Virus record (IMG/VR): IMGVR_UViG_3300044825_002458
Coordinates: 1 to 60,740 of that record
Reading direction: 5' to 3' (one strand)
From: a virus
Length of the DNA: 60,740 nt
Positions 41,295 to 51,900 of the stretch are shown here, in pieces. How positions within the stretch are numbered: position 1 is the first letter of the stretch; the number at the start of each line of letters is the position of its first letter. The notes beneath the pieces are model-generated. The model searched no databases. It was given only the letters and a program-made list of their open reading frames with translations, and was not told where the DNA came from. Both the position numbers and the translations under genes were made by a program.

Positions 41295-41557
41295 CGATGG
41301 TACCCAACCAGAAGCCTCCCGCGCCCGAGACCGGCCAAGTCGATCCCAACAAGGTACCGATGAGCCTCGAGGGCTTCGATCCAACCAAGTTCGCTCATCA
41401 GAAGGTCCTGGAAGGCCTCGAAATGGTCAGCGATGAGGACATCACCAAAACCGTGGTGAAGCTCCACGAAATGCGCGGCCGCATTCGAGACGACCGCATG
41501 TTCCTGGCCTCGATGGCCTCAACCCTTGGTGCCCTGCTCAGGGGCCTGGTGATCTGA
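41291..41557 (+). CDS. Hypothetical protein, 88 residues
   Basis: A Pro-rich N-terminus, then a helical C-terminal half (LHEMRGRIRDDRMFLASMASTLGALLRGLVI) that is amphipathic to hydrophobic at the end. The ATG overlaps the lipoprotein stop. A membrane-associated partner of the lipoprotein is possible; not recognised. Confidence 0.5.
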   Translation: MTMVPNQKPPAPETGQVDPNKVPMSLEGFDPTKFAHQKVLEGLEMVSDEDITKTVVKLHEMRGRIRDDRMFLASMASTLGALLRGLVI

Positions 41558-41558
41558 C

Positions 41559-41903
41559 ATGGGACAAGTTCAAGTGGCCCTCGGTACCGTCGACTCTGCG
41601 TTCTCGCAGTTCGCCCCCATTCCGGTGATGGCATCGAAGTTCTTGGACATCGGAGAAATGACCGTAACCAGTACGGCCGCTACCTCTGGGGTCCAGGCCG
41701 ATGATGCTCACCTCAACAACAACGAACCCACAAAGGTCATCTGGCGTATCGAGGTGGACGACACCGAAGACGTCTATGCGTCGTTCGGGACTCCCCCCGC
41801 TGCCGCCAGCTCGTCAACTGGCGTTCGACTCGGCAAGGGCCGAACCCACTACTTCAGCGTGACGGCCGTCGGCGAACAAGTCTCACTGGCATCGGTAGCG
41901 TAG
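41559..41903 (+). CDS. Putative virion decoration-type protein
   Basis: A 114-residue beta-rich protein with VIWRIEVDDTEDVYASFGTPP and a GKGRTHYFSVTAVGEQVSLA end, like small capsid or fibre accessory proteins that present a sugar- or metal-type fold. No family named. Its position just before the beta-helix protein suggests they may act together. Confidence 0.5.
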   Translation: MGQVQVALGTVDSAFSQFAPIPVMASKFLDIGEMTVTSTAATSGVQADDAHLNNNEPTKVIWRIEVDDTEDVYASFGTPPAAASSSTGVRLGKGRTHYFSVTAVGEQVSLASVA

Positions 41904-41917
41904 CTAGGAGTAGATCA

Positions 41918-43669
41918 ATGCTCGGACTAGGTCTAGGCCTTGGTGGTTCCTTGAAACGTCGTGGTTCACAACCAATCACGATTGCGTTGACTCCCAGCCG
42001 AACGAGTGGAGTCGCGCCGCTTGCGGTCCACTTCGATCTAACGGGAACAACCGGCGACAACGCGACAAACCCTTTCGCTGAGCTGGACTACTGGGCAGAC
42101 TTCGACGATCCGTCGGGTAGCTTCGACGGCGGCAACCGCGGGGCGGTTGTCTCCCACGTGTTCGATGCCCCCGGAACCTATGACGTCGTGTTCTATGTCC
42201 GCGACATCCTTGGCAACCTGGCAACGCGCGGTGTCACGATCACGGTCAGCGACCCCGACGTGGTGTTCGCCGGCACCGACACGGTTTGCGTCGCCTCCGA
42301 TGGCGACTTCACCGGAGCGCCATCTGGATGCACGCAGGTCACGTCGAGCGACTTCGACGCCGTGGCGTTGGCATACCTGGGGAGCGGCAAGCGAGTTCTG
42401 TTCAAGAAGGGGCAAACGTTCACATCTTCTGCAACGGTTGCAATCACAGCCACCAGTGCGGCCATCCTCGGGGCATGGGGGACTGTGGGAACACTGGATG
42501 CACGAGGTATCGACTCGAACGCGCCAATCGTCAGTGTGGCCCACAACAGCAACGTGCTGACGTTCGGTAGCTCGGGCTCGACAATCATCGCGAATGACGT
42601 TCGTGTGATGGATATCGACTTCCGCTACACGAATGGCGGGACGTCGGGGCACTTCGCAGCCTTCAGCTACCGAGGCGACCAACTCCTGTTCTACCGGTTG
42701 AAGAACAGCAGCGGCCAGTTCAACTACGACTTCAACCTGAGCACGTCGGTCCCCGAGACTTACGGGATCGACCCGCCTGACCTCAACTGCATCGCCAACT
42801 GCGACTTCTCCATCGGCTCACGGGGATACGGCGCCTACATCGGCGGCCTGCGGTGGATGTTGCTCAACACCGCGTTTGGGACGTCGGGGTCATCGACGCA
42901 CGGCACGCGCGTTCAGTTCGGCCGTAAGTGCCATTTCGCCGGCATGGTATGGGCCAAGGCCGCGAGCAGCACGCACAGCTTCACGATCCGCGCGCACGAT
43001 CACGTCGCCGGACAGGAGGAAGAAACGGGCAGCCGCTATCACGTCGTGGACGGATGCACGACCGACTGCGGGACTGTCTGGCCGTGGCACATCGGAAGCG
43101 AGAGCACCGGCCACGAGGAATACGTGGACGACGTGCTGGTGGATGGGTGCGTGTTCAACGTCGGGACGGGCGCGAACAACAGCTACCAGATCCACACTGG
43201 CGGACGTCGAATCACGATTGCCAACTGCACCGTCAACGTGAACGCAGGAGAGGGCATCACGTCCTGCGGTCTCGCGTTCGTCGATACTTACGGATTGTCG
43301 CCGCAGGCCGCCCCCGAGGACGTTCGGATCATCCACAACACGGTCGCGACCGACGTGACGATGAGCGGAACGATCCGGCTGCTCAACGCTACGTCCGGCT
43401 CCAACATCTTCTTACAGAACAACATCCTTTATGCCCCAGCGGCGACGACGCGGACGCTGAAGACCGGCGCGGCCACAGTCACGGTGGACCACAACCTGCT
43501 GGACATCGACCCGTCGTTTGTTGCGCTCCCTGGCGACCTACACCTACAATCCGGGAGCGCCGCGCGCGACTACGGGACGCCTGTCGCGTGGTCGTTCCGC
43601 GACGCCGACGGAGTTCTCCGAGACTACACGACGAGCCCGGACGCGGGCGCTTTGGAATACGTAGCATGA
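41918..43669 (+). CDS. PKD and right-handed beta-helix protein (spike-like)
   Basis: A 583-residue protein. Residues 20-110 form a PKD-like domain (PLAVHFDLTGTT, VSHVFDAPGTYDVVFYVRD). Residues 115-560 show repeated NxxF/VxNC-type turns of a parallel beta-helix (NCIANCDFSIGSRG, CVFNVGTGANNSYQI, NCTVNVN, IHNTV, QNNILY). The end resembles closing sequences of such proteins (DAGALEYVA). Beta-helices of this kind are polysaccharide-binding or cleaving spikes. It lies in the head region rather than beside the tail tip, so it could be a head-attached fibre. Enzyme activity is not shown. Confidence 0.7.
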   Translation: MLGLGLGLGGSLKRRGSQPITIALTPSRTSGVAPLAVHFDLTGTTGDNATNPFAELDYWADFDDPSGSFDGGNRGAVVSHVFDAPGTYDVVFYVRDILGNLATRGVTITVSDPDVVFAGTDTVCVASDGDFTGAPSGCTQVTSSDFDAVALAYLGSGKRVLFKKGQTFTSSATVAITATSAAILGAWGTVGTLDARGIDSNAPIVSVAHNSNVLTFGSSGSTIIANDVRVMDIDFRYTNGGTSGHFAAFSYRGDQLLFYRLKNSSGQFNYDFNLSTSVPETYGIDPPDLNCIANCDFSIGSRGYGAYIGGLRWMLLNTAFGTSGSSTHGTRVQFGRKCHFAGMVWAKAASSTHSFTIRAHDHVAGQEEETGSRYHVVDGCTTDCGTVWPWHIGSESTGHEEYVDDVLVDGCVFNVGTGANNSYQIHTGGRRITIANCTVNVNAGEGITSCGLAFVDTYGLSPQAAPEDVRIIHNTVATDVTMSGTIRLLNATSGSNIFLQNNILYAPAATTRTLKTGAATVTVDHNLLDIDPSFVALPGDLHLQSGSAARDYGTPVAWSFRDADGVLRDYTTSPDAGALEYVA

Positions 43670-43929
43670 CCGAATCAGCTCAACCGCCAGTCCCCCCCGT
43701 ACCGCCGAACAATCTCAAGCTGGTCGGCGAGGCTCTTCAGACAATCCTGGAGACCTTGGGCTCTAAGAAAGCCATGACCATGGTCTTTGGCAACGCCGCA
43801 TTCCTCAGCGCCGCGTCTGAGCTCTTGGCCAAGCACCCTGAGCTGTCAATGACCTGCGTCATCGCCGCGGCATGTATCACCTGCACCTACATTATCACGC
43901 AGGGGTATGTGGACGCGCACAAGAAGTAA
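43666..43929 (+). CDS. Small membrane protein, holin-like
   Basis: An 87-residue protein starting at ATG 43666 in an ATGA overlap. It has a Pro-rich start, then two hydrophobic helices (about 39-55 and 63-81) and a basic end (DAHKK). The layout resembles class II holins, though some relatives are of unknown role. Location before the portal gene is atypical for lysis genes, but the lipoprotein gene lies nearby upstream. Confidence 0.55.
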   Translation: MTESAQPPVPPVPPNNLKLVGEALQTILETLGSKKAMTMVFGNAAFLSAASELLAKHPELSMTCVIAAACITCTYIITQGYVDAHKK

Positions 43930-43935
43930 CATGCC

Positions 43936-45531
43936 ATGAAGAAGAAGACGAAGGCAACGGCGACAGACGCCAAGGTTCTCGACCTTAATAGCATCAACAA
44001 CGAGAGCTTGGCGTATATCGCCATCAAGCCGACTTGGTACAAGGTTGGCCCACTGGCGCTCACCGGTCATACCGACGAGATGAGGGCCAATCGAGAACTC
44101 TTCCTACCAAAGGAAGAACTCGAGGATAACGATAACTACAATATCCGCCTTACGCACTCGTTTTTGTATGGGGCGTATCGGGATACCATCGAGAAGTGTG
44201 TGGCTAAGCCGTTCTCGAGGGAGATCGTTGTTGACCATCCAACGGAGAAGTCAAAGCAGGTATTGGCCAACGCAAACGGTAGCGGTAAGTCGCTGAGCGA
44301 TGTGGCCAAACAGTTCTTTGCGTTTGGTGTGAACTACGGGGTAGCCCACTTGTTGGTCGATCTCCCCAAGAAGCCGATTGAGCCTGGGACTGCGCCTACG
44401 CTGGCCGACGACATTAAGGTTACTCCCACCTTCACTGTGATTAGTCCATACAACCTCATCTGGTGGCATCACGAAAAGGATCCCCAGACGGGTGCGTTGG
44501 AGCTCACGGAAATCCACATCCGTGATACCATCATCAAGTCCAATACCACCACCTACGTAGACACACAATACGTTCGGGTTACCAAGTATACCAAGACCTC
44601 ATGGGAGATCTACTTGGCCGAATCTGGTGGTAAGTTCGAACTCGATTCATCTGGCGCACATTCGTTTGGTCGAGTTCCGTTGTTCTCGTGGTTTGCCAAC
44701 GAGGAGCTTTCTCCGTTCGTCACTAAGCCTCCGCTGCTCGAATTGGCTGACCTCAACATCGCTCACTGGCAATCTTCGAGTCAGCAGCGAAACTATCTGC
44801 GGTTCATTCGGATTGGCTTCCTCTTCATCGCAGGCATTACCGAAGATGACCTGGTCAAGCAAGGTGGTACCATTCGAGTGGGGCCCACTAATGTGCTGGC
44901 CACCGAGAATCCAAACGCCAAGGCTAACTACCTTGAGCACCAAGGAACCGCCTACGATTCCGGTATCAAAGACCTGGATCGACTCGAACAGCAGATGACC
45001 ATCATGGGTCTTCAGCCGTTCATCGAGAAGGCCTCTGGTGACCCCACTGCTACTGGTCGTTCGATCACTGAGGCCAAGCATCAATCGCGTCTTCAGATGT
45101 GGTGCAAGCATTGCTCCACCGCCCTTACCGCCGCAGTGGCCTTCGGCCTCGAGGCGTCGAATGATGAAGTAAATCCGAAGTTTGCCGTCAACATCTACTC
45201 CGACTTCGGTATCTCAGTCGACAACATCCAGAAGGTCGACAAGCTGTTCCAAGCCCATCGTGAAAAGGCGATCACTACCGAGACGCTGCTCCGCGAGCTC
45301 CAACGCTACGGTATCGTCAGCGAGAAGATCGACCCCGAGATCGAAGTCGAAACCGCTGCGGAAGAAGCCAAGGTCGATTCGCTCAACTCGCTTGGCATTG
45401 GCGGCGATCCAGCCGTGAACGACCCGAACCTCGACGAGAACGGTCAACCCAAGAACACTCAGAACCCCGCCGTACCCCTCAAGAAGGACAAGAAGCCTCA
45501 ACCGTTCCAAGTGAAGAAGGCTAAGCAGTGA
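43936..45531 (+). CDS. Portal protein, DUF4055 family
   Basis: A 531-residue portal that forms the dodecameric channel at the capsid vertex. The N-terminal half shows the DUF4055 pattern: an initial WYKVG...RANRELFLPKEE, then FLYGAYRDTIEKCVAKPFSR, then FFAFGVNYGVAHLLVDLP and ISPYNLIWWHHE. The C-terminal part contains TATGRSITEAKHQSRLQMW. A Lys/Pro-rich tail follows. It is coupled to the MuF-like gene by a four-base overlap, the classic portal-MuF order. Confidence 0.85.
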   Translation: MKKKTKATATDAKVLDLNSINNESLAYIAIKPTWYKVGPLALTGHTDEMRANRELFLPKEELEDNDNYNIRLTHSFLYGAYRDTIEKCVAKPFSREIVVDHPTEKSKQVLANANGSGKSLSDVAKQFFAFGVNYGVAHLLVDLPKKPIEPGTAPTLADDIKVTPTFTVISPYNLIWWHHEKDPQTGALELTEIHIRDTIIKSNTTTYVDTQYVRVTKYTKTSWEIYLAESGGKFELDSSGAHSFGRVPLFSWFANEELSPFVTKPPLLELADLNIAHWQSSSQQRNYLRFIRIGFLFIAGITEDDLVKQGGTIRVGPTNVLATENPNAKANYLEHQGTAYDSGIKDLDRLEQQMTIMGLQPFIEKASGDPTATGRSITEAKHQSRLQMWCKHCSTALTAAVAFGLEASNDEVNPKFAVNIYSDFGISVDNIQKVDKLFQAHREKAITTETLLRELQRYGIVSEKIDPEIEVETAAEEAKVDSLNSLGIGGDPAVNDPNLDENGQPKNTQNPAVPLKKDKKPQPFQVKKAKQ

Positions 45532-46511
45532 AAGGGCTTGGCCTGATTCGGAACAAGAGCCTAGCGCATACGATCGCGCTCCAGCGATTGAGGGCTAGCG
45601 AGGTTCAATTTACTCGAGCTGAGGTCAGCAACCTCAACGCACGAGTATACGGCCGAGTAGCCAGCCTACTAGCCAAGCTGAAAGGCCGCGGGGGCTTCGC
45701 GTCACGGAACCCCTTCGATACTTCGGCCTACCGCAATCTCATTGACGCAGTGGAGACGACGGTGTCAAGGGGATATCAGCAGCTGCTCGATCAATTTGCG
45801 ACAAAGCTTGTATCACTAGGTGAGTACGAGCTTGAGTACCAGGCCAAGCTCCTGGTCGATAGTCTCGGTATCGTCCTGAGGATGCCCAGTTCTGGTGATG
45901 TCCTTGCTTCGGTCAAGACAAGGCCAATCCACGGACTTGCCATCGGCGAGCATTTCGATAGACTTGCCGCTGCATCGATAAACTCGATCAAGGCCGAGAT
46001 CAACCGGGGGATCCTTGAAGGCCTGCAAACCTCAGACATCCTGAAGAACCTTGAGAGCACTTCGTTTGCGCTTACGGGCAACCAGGTCGAAGCTGTTACG
46101 GGTACCGCTGTAGCCCATACCGCAAACCACAGTCGCGAAGCCCTGTGGGATAGTAACGGCGACGAGATCATTGGAGTAGTGTATGTCGCAGTGTTGGATA
46201 CCCACACTACGCTGATATGCGCTAGCTTGAACGGCAACGTATATGAGCTAGACGACGGTCCCCGACCGCCGCAGCACCACGAGTGCCGTAGCACTACGTG
46301 GCCAGTTACGAAGAAGTTCGGTGCACCCAAGGTACCCGAGACCGATGAGTGGCTCAGGGGCCTAACCAACAATGAGCTCGTTGAGTTGTTCGGCGAGACT
46401 CGTGCTAAGTGGTACCAGGACGGTAAGATAAAGTCGATTAGGCAGCTAGTCGACCAGTCTAACAGACCACTTACTTTGAATGAGATTCGACGTTCCGAGG
46501 GGTTGAGGTAA
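45528..46511 (+). CDS. MuF-like head morphogenesis protein
   Basis: A 327-residue minor head protein related to SPP1 gp7/Mu F. The conserved part is the C-terminal third: GVVYVAVLDTHTTLICASLNGNVYEL and then PPQHHECRSTTW, the Cys/His pattern typical of the family. The N-terminal two thirds are helical. It probably binds the portal or enters the prohead with it. It begins at ATG 45528 inside the portal stop. Confidence 0.8.
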   Translation: MKGLGLIRNKSLAHTIALQRLRASEVQFTRAEVSNLNARVYGRVASLLAKLKGRGGFASRNPFDTSAYRNLIDAVETTVSRGYQQLLDQFATKLVSLGEYELEYQAKLLVDSLGIVLRMPSSGDVLASVKTRPIHGLAIGEHFDRLAAASINSIKAEINRGILEGLQTSDILKNLESTSFALTGNQVEAVTGTAVAHTANHSREALWDSNGDEIIGVVYVAVLDTHTTLICASLNGNVYELDDGPRPPQHHECRSTTWPVTKKFGAPKVPETDEWLRGLTNNELVELFGETRAKWYQDGKIKSIRQLVDQSNRPLTLNEIRRSEGLR

Positions 46512-46541
46512 CTCCCCGGCGGCGATAATGTTTCAGTGAAA

Positions 46542-46590
46542 GGTTGGCGGGAAGCCAGCCATCGACTACCCTTGGCGGGAAGCTAAGGGG
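46542..46590 (+). ncRNA. Tandem RNA hairpins with identical GGGAA loops
   Basis: In the 99-base leader before the scaffold gene, two hairpins share the same loop: GGTTGGC-GGGAA-GCCAGCC (46542-46560) and CCCTTGGC-GGGAA-GCTAAGGG (46569-46589), with G-U pairs in each stem. Identical loops on different stems suggest recognition by a protein, for example control of scaffold or capsid translation. The structure does not match a riboswitch I know. Confidence 0.55.
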
Positions 46591-46610
46591 CAACCAACGA
46601 GTAGAACCAA

Positions 46611-47438
46611 ATGCTGAAGGCGATTGTCACCGAAGACGAGTTCAAGGCGCTGTCCGATTCGGACAAGGCCCACTACGTCAAGAAGAACGGCAAGTACCAC
46701 TTGTCCGTAGAGGGAGTGGACGGCTTCAAACTGGAAGACGTCAATGCCCTCAATACCGCGCTCGAGCGTGAACGTGAGAACTTCAAGGAGGCCAAGAAGG
46801 CCAAGGCCGATCTCGAAGCCAAGCTCGAAGGCTTGGACATCGACGAAGCCAAGCGACTCATCGAACGCAAGAAGAGCGGGAAGGGTGCGCCCGACGATGC
46901 CGAGCTCCAGTCCGCCATCGCACAAGCGATCGATAAGGAGCAGAAGGCCCATACCGCGACTAAGTCACAGCTCGAGCTGACTCGTAATCAGCTCAACCAC
47001 GTGATGATCGAGTCCGAGGCAATGGCCGCCATCGTGGCGGAAGAGGGGTTCCCCAATCTTCTGAAGCCGCATGTTACTGCACGGTGCAAGCTCATCGACC
47101 TCGAAGACGGGAAGGTTGCCGTCCGTGTGGTCGACGAGAAGGGCCAGGTGCGAATGAGCATGCTGCCGGACAACAATGGCCCAATGGGCATTCGCGAACT
47201 CGTTTCGTCGATGAAGAAGGACCCCACTTTCCAACCGGGGTTCAAAGGCAAGGGGGCTAATGGCCTTGGTCGAGACCCGGCGGGCGGTCCGCTGGGAGAT
47301 GTTTCGGATCTCTCGGCCGACCCCAAGAGCCCCAAGTTCAACTTGACGGAGCTCAGTAAGCTCCAAAAGAGCAATCCCGCCCAATACAAGAAGCTGCTCG
47401 ATGAATACCGAAGCAGCCAACGGGCGGCCGCTCACTAA
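46611..47438 (+). CDS. Capsid scaffolding protein
   Basis: A 275-residue protein encoded directly before the major capsid gene, as expected for scaffold. The N-terminal part is a helical coiled coil with ALERERENFKEAKKAKADLE. A small beta domain lies near residues 145-190 (LIDLEDGKVAVRVVDEKGQV), and the C-terminus is helical and basic (LQKSNPAQYKKLLDEYRSSQ), typical of the capsid-binding end of scaffolds. Two RNA hairpins precede it. Confidence 0.8.
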   Translation: MLKAIVTEDEFKALSDSDKAHYVKKNGKYHLSVEGVDGFKLEDVNALNTALERERENFKEAKKAKADLEAKLEGLDIDEAKRLIERKKSGKGAPDDAELQSAIAQAIDKEQKAHTATKSQLELTRNQLNHVMIESEAMAAIVAEEGFPNLLKPHVTARCKLIDLEDGKVAVRVVDEKGQVRMSMLPDNNGPMGIRELVSSMKKDPTFQPGFKGKGANGLGRDPAGGPLGDVSDLSADPKSPKFNLTELSKLQKSNPAQYKKLLDEYRSSQRAAAH

Positions 47439-47455
47439 CCACCGAGCAGAAAGTC

Positions 47456-48460
47456 ATGGCAATCACCCGTCTGTCCGATCTCATCGTCCCGGATGTCTTC
47501 CAGGACTACCTGAGCCTGATGTCCACCGAGAGGAACCGGCTGATCCAGTCCGGCATCGTCGGTCGAGACCCGCGCATCGATGCGCTTCTCGCCGGCGGTG
47601 GCCGAACGTTCAACCTGCCGTTCTGGAACGACCTGGCGAACACCGAAGCGAACGTCTCGACCGACGATCCGGCCGTGACCGCAACGGCTCAGCCCATCAC
47701 CACTGGCAAGGACGTGGCCATTCGCCACAACCGGAACCAGATGTGGGGCGCGGCCGATCTCGAGGCGGCTCTCGTCGGTGAAGATCCGATGGCGGAGATC
47801 ATCGGTAAGGTGTCCGGCTACTGGCGCCGTCAGGATCAGCGAACGCTCATCAACTCGCTCGTCGGCCTGTTCGCGGACAACGTCGCGAATGACTCGAGCG
47901 ACATGGTGAACTCGATCGCTCTCAAGGCCGCCGGCACTCCTGGTGCGTCGAACAAGATCTCGGCCGATGCAGTGCTCGACACCCGCCAGACGATGGGCGA
48001 TGCGGGCGACAACCTGGTCGCGATCGCCATGCACTCGGCGATCCTGACGTCCCTGAAGAAGCAGAACCTCATCTCGTTCATCCCCGCGAGCGATGGCAAG
48101 GTCAACTTCGCCACGTTCATGGGGCTGTTTGTCATCGAGGACGATGGCATCACCCCCTACACCGCTACGCAGACGGTGCATCGGGTGTTCCTGCTCGGCG
48201 CCGGTGCATTCCGCTGGGGCGAAGGCCGTCCGAAGGTCCCGGTCGAAGTCGAGCGTCAGGCCACCCAGGGCCGCGGCGCAGGCGTCGAGTACCTCGTGAG
48301 CCGTCGCGAGTACATCCTGCACCCGGCCGGCTACAAGTTCGTCCCGACGAGCATCGCCGGTCAGTCGCCCACGTGGGCGGAATTGGCCGCGGCCGCTCAG
48401 TGGGACCGCGTCTACGATCGCAAGCTGATCCCGCTGGCGATGCTCGAGGTCAACCCGTAG
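47456..48460 (+). CDS. Major capsid protein
   Basis: A 334-residue protein beginning ITRLSDLIVPDVFQDYLSLM, with GRDPRIDALLAGGGRTFNLPFWNDL, a pattern of many phage coat proteins with the HK97 fold. The E-loop-like and A-domain segments (DNLVAIAMHSAILTSLKKQN, VIEDDGITPY) are also typical. It builds the icosahedral shell and is followed by a strong hairpin. Order scaffold-capsid-hairpin fits a highly expressed gene. Confidence 0.9.
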   Translation: MAITRLSDLIVPDVFQDYLSLMSTERNRLIQSGIVGRDPRIDALLAGGGRTFNLPFWNDLANTEANVSTDDPAVTATAQPITTGKDVAIRHNRNQMWGAADLEAALVGEDPMAEIIGKVSGYWRRQDQRTLINSLVGLFADNVANDSSDMVNSIALKAAGTPGASNKISADAVLDTRQTMGDAGDNLVAIAMHSAILTSLKKQNLISFIPASDGKVNFATFMGLFVIEDDGITPYTATQTVHRVFLLGAGAFRWGEGRPKVPVEVERQATQGRGAGVEYLVSRREYILHPAGYKFVPTSIAGQSPTWAELAAAAQWDRVYDRKLIPLAMLEVNP

Positions 48461-48506
48461 TAGGTAGTGACCCCGAGGCCGGTGGGTCAGACAACGCAGA
48501 GGGCCC

Positions 48507-48546
48507 AAGCCTCGGGCGTCAACAGTGACGCTCGGGGCTTGTTTCG
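48507..48546 (+). terminator. Hairpin after the major capsid gene
   Basis: A 15-bp stem (48507-48521 and 48526-48540) with two G-U pairs and an ACAG loop is followed by GTTTCGTT. It probably acts as a partial terminator or 3' stabiliser, making capsid mRNA more abundant than downstream tail mRNA. Confidence 0.75.
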
Positions 48547-48583
48547 TTCACCCAGACCCAAAACTCCAAACCCAAATCTACCA

Positions 48584-48925
48584 ATGAGCAAGAAGAATCG
48601 CAAGAACCCAGCAGATGAAGTCGATCCGCTGCTGGATCCCGAGGTCGAGACCGAAGTTGAGACCGAGACCGAAGATCCTGCGCCGGACCCCGAGAACCAG
48701 GCCCAGGCTGACGAACCTCGCGAATTGACACTCGCCGAGATCAACGCGATCCATCGCGAAGCCGATCGTCAAGCTCGTGAGGCCAAGACCAAGGGGCTCT
48801 CGGACGCCGAGCTCATCATCCACAACGCCAACGAGGAAGCCGGCAAGATCATTTCCGCAGCGAAGATTCGTGCCGACGGCATCATCCAGGCCGCACTGAT
48901 GCAGGCCTCACAGTCCACTAAGTAG
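48584..48925 (+). CDS. Acidic helical head-region protein
   Basis: A 113-residue protein with a Glu/Asp/Pro-rich N-terminal half (about 10-50) and a helical C-terminal half (ELTLAEINAIHREADRQARE, then INNANEE-like). No enzyme motif. It starts at ATG 48584 after an A/C-rich leader with CCAAACCCAAA and no ribosome site. It sits where head-decoration or head-completion proteins occur. Confidence 0.55.
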   Translation: MSKKNRKNPADEVDPLLDPEVETEVETETEDPAPDPENQAQADEPRELTLAEINAIHREADRQAREAKTKGLSDAELIIHNANEEAGKIISAAKIRADGIIQAALMQASQSTK

Positions 48926-48932
48926 CACTCCG

Positions 48933-51900
48933 ATGACCGACTACACTCACTACTACCTCATTGTCGGCGACGGCCACATCAAGGGACGGCGAAGCCCGAC
49001 CATGGTGGATCCTGTCGTCGGTGTAACGCTTACGCACCTCGGCCCGACCCAACCGGTCGTGAACACAATCGGGCGAGGCGCGACCAGCGGCGCTGTGATG
49101 CGAGTCACCAAGATTCACAGCACAAGCCTTGTTGAGGGAGAAGCGATCGTAGCGGTCTCGATTAGTGCCTTCATCCCGGGTGAGACCATCAACTGGGACA
49201 GCGGTGGGTCGGCGACGGTCGGGGTCTTCGTGCAGGCCAGCGACGTCCCGCAGACCGCGCAGTACGCGCCCGAGCGCTACGATGCGATCACCAACGCTCA
49301 AACGCCGAGCGATGCGTCCGATACACCATGGTGGGATCAAGGCGCAAAACTGGCGCGAACCATCACTGTAGCCTCTGGGTTCACCGGCACGTTCGTCAAG
49401 GGAGATCGGTGCACCTGCACGTCGGGCGCGGCGTTCACGGTGCTCAAGGTCACGGCCGGCGCCGGCGGCACGCTCAACCTCTACGTGATGCGCGTCACGG
49501 GCTCGCCCGTCGTGAGCGACGTCATCACGAACACGACGCGGGCCGGATCCGGGACCATCGCCGCGGTGCAGTCGGATACCCCAACCGGTGCCTGGGTCCA
49601 GCACCACTGCCTGCCGAACATCGGCGGTGCTGGCGCTGACCTCTACGAGGTGATCCCGAACGGCAACGCAACGTCTCGCGTAACTAACCTGAAGCCCGGT
49701 CTCGGTCTTGACATCTGGGTAACACAGCAGGCGTTCGCCAAGCACAATGCATCCGCCTCTGGAGCGGATCGCGGTGCTCGTGTGCTCACCTATTCGACGT
49801 TCGACCAGAACACAAGCGGCGTCGATGGGAACCTCGGCGGCGTCACGATCCAGACCGTGAAATGCACCGGTACCTTCGGCAACACCTGGGTGATTGGCGA
49901 GACGGTCACGTCCGGTAGCTGGAGCGCCGTCGTCCACGGATTCAGCGAATCGAACAAGTACGTCTTCGTGCGACGCACCAACGGCGAGACGTTGGCCGCT
50001 GGTACTATCACCGGTTCAACGAGCGGAACTACGGCAACGGCCACCGGGCCCGCTTATGGGTGGCAACCCGGCAGCCTCTACTGGAACCAGTTCTGGGCGC
50101 AGCACGCGGCGGCCACCGGCGCCAGCAACGCTCTCCGTTCCGGTAGCCCCATCAAATACGAACACCTCGCGGCCATGATGTGGGAGACCGAAATTGGCCC
50201 GATCAACTCGGCCATCGGCGCCCCATGGCCGACCGAGACTCAAGTTGTGCAGGAGTGGGAGTCGTGGATCACCGCGATGCGAACGGCGCTCGGCCGACCT
50301 GACCTCCCGGTGTCATTGCTGAACATGGACGTCCGGTCGCAAGGCGGCACAATCTTCGGCGTCCCGTTCAGCTACTTCTTGCGCAGCGTCCAAGTTACGA
50401 TGCGCGACCAGATCCCAGGCATTATCCTGGTAAGTACTGATGGCTTCCAGCCAGGCACTACTGCATCGACCAATCCATCGACTCTGTTGGTCTATCGAAC
50501 TGAGGACTACATCGAACTTGGTCGTCGCCTGTGGCGCGCGATGGAGTACGCGGAATGGATCCCCGGTACTGGTAACTTTGAGCCGTTGCCAATTGTACTC
50601 GTCCTTGGTCAGTCTCAAGCCGTGAGTGCAATCCCCGGCACATTCATGGCGCTTGACTTGGACCCCGATCTCTACCCGTCCGCTTACTTCCCGGGCGTCA
50701 GTACGATCGACCCAGACGTGTGGATCTGGAATGCCAACGACCTCGTAAAGTCGTGGGAGAACCTGGACTGCGCAACAAACGGGAACACATTCTTCGGTCA
50801 AGCGCCCGGTACATTCTCGGGCATCACTACGGTATTGGCGCAGCGATTCAAGCGGCGCTTCTCAAACGATGATGGGTCGGCTCAGGTGGCTTTCATCCAC
50901 CTTCCGGTCTCAAGCGCCAGCGCATACGGCGGTGCACCGGTGCCGTGGACGTTCGATCCGCAGATCACTGGCCAGCAACAAGTCTCTGGTAACTACACAG
51001 TCACTGCTTACGCCGCAAGTGGTAGCAATCCTGCCAGAGGTCGGTTCACTGCAACCACAGGAACGTTCGCTGGATGGGATGTTGGCGGATACGTCAATGT
51101 CGCAGGTAGCGCGCTTGGTTTGCTAGGCGCAGGAGGCAACAACCACGCTAACTACAACAACGCTCAGATCTATGCTATCTCAGGTGACGGCTCATGGATC
51201 GAAATCATCGGAGCGTTTGTCAATGAGGGGCCCGAAAGCTTCACCCTGTCTTACGGACCATGGGCGTTGTGGCCTCTGGCCGAGGCGCAGATCGAGGCCG
51301 CGCTGGAGAAGTGCGTCACGCAGCTTAGGCGGATCCCGAGGCCGGCTGGGTGGGTGTGGTGGAACGGCGAGAGCGATGTTTCGGTAAGCGAGTTCTACCA
51401 AGCCGCGCTCAATCGAATCATCGAGCGCATCGACCTCGTCTTCGGGATGCGCGTGAAGGGTGACGGTCCGATCCCCGGGGCGCTTCTGGAGCTGACGCCG
51501 AACACGCCGGTCGGAACGGATGAGCAGGTCACGGCTATCATCGCGGCGCAGCGCGCCATTGCCGCGGCGCGTCCAAACACGGTCTCAATCGACACCAGCA
51601 AGCTACCGTTGCAGATCAGCGGGACCGCATGGCCTCGGACTACGCGGCAGCAGAACGGCATTCACCACACGATGCGTGGCTACCTGATGGCCGGCTACAT
51701 GACCGATAAAGCCATGGGAACGCTGACGGGTATTCCTGAACACCCCGACGGTGATGCCGCCGTCGACTTCGGCGCGGTCGGCGGCGGATACACTTCTGGC
51801 GCCGGTACCGATACTATTGGCACTGACAGCACCCTGATTATCGAAGATGGATCAGGTGTGGATGGGGCCAATGCATTCTTCGATACTCCGTATGTGGACG

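Noticed and set aside
42928-43929. Plus-strand 333-codon Arg-rich frame
   Set aside because: Most of it is a shadow of the beta-helix gene. Only the last 87 codons (from 43666) form a real protein and are annotated separately.
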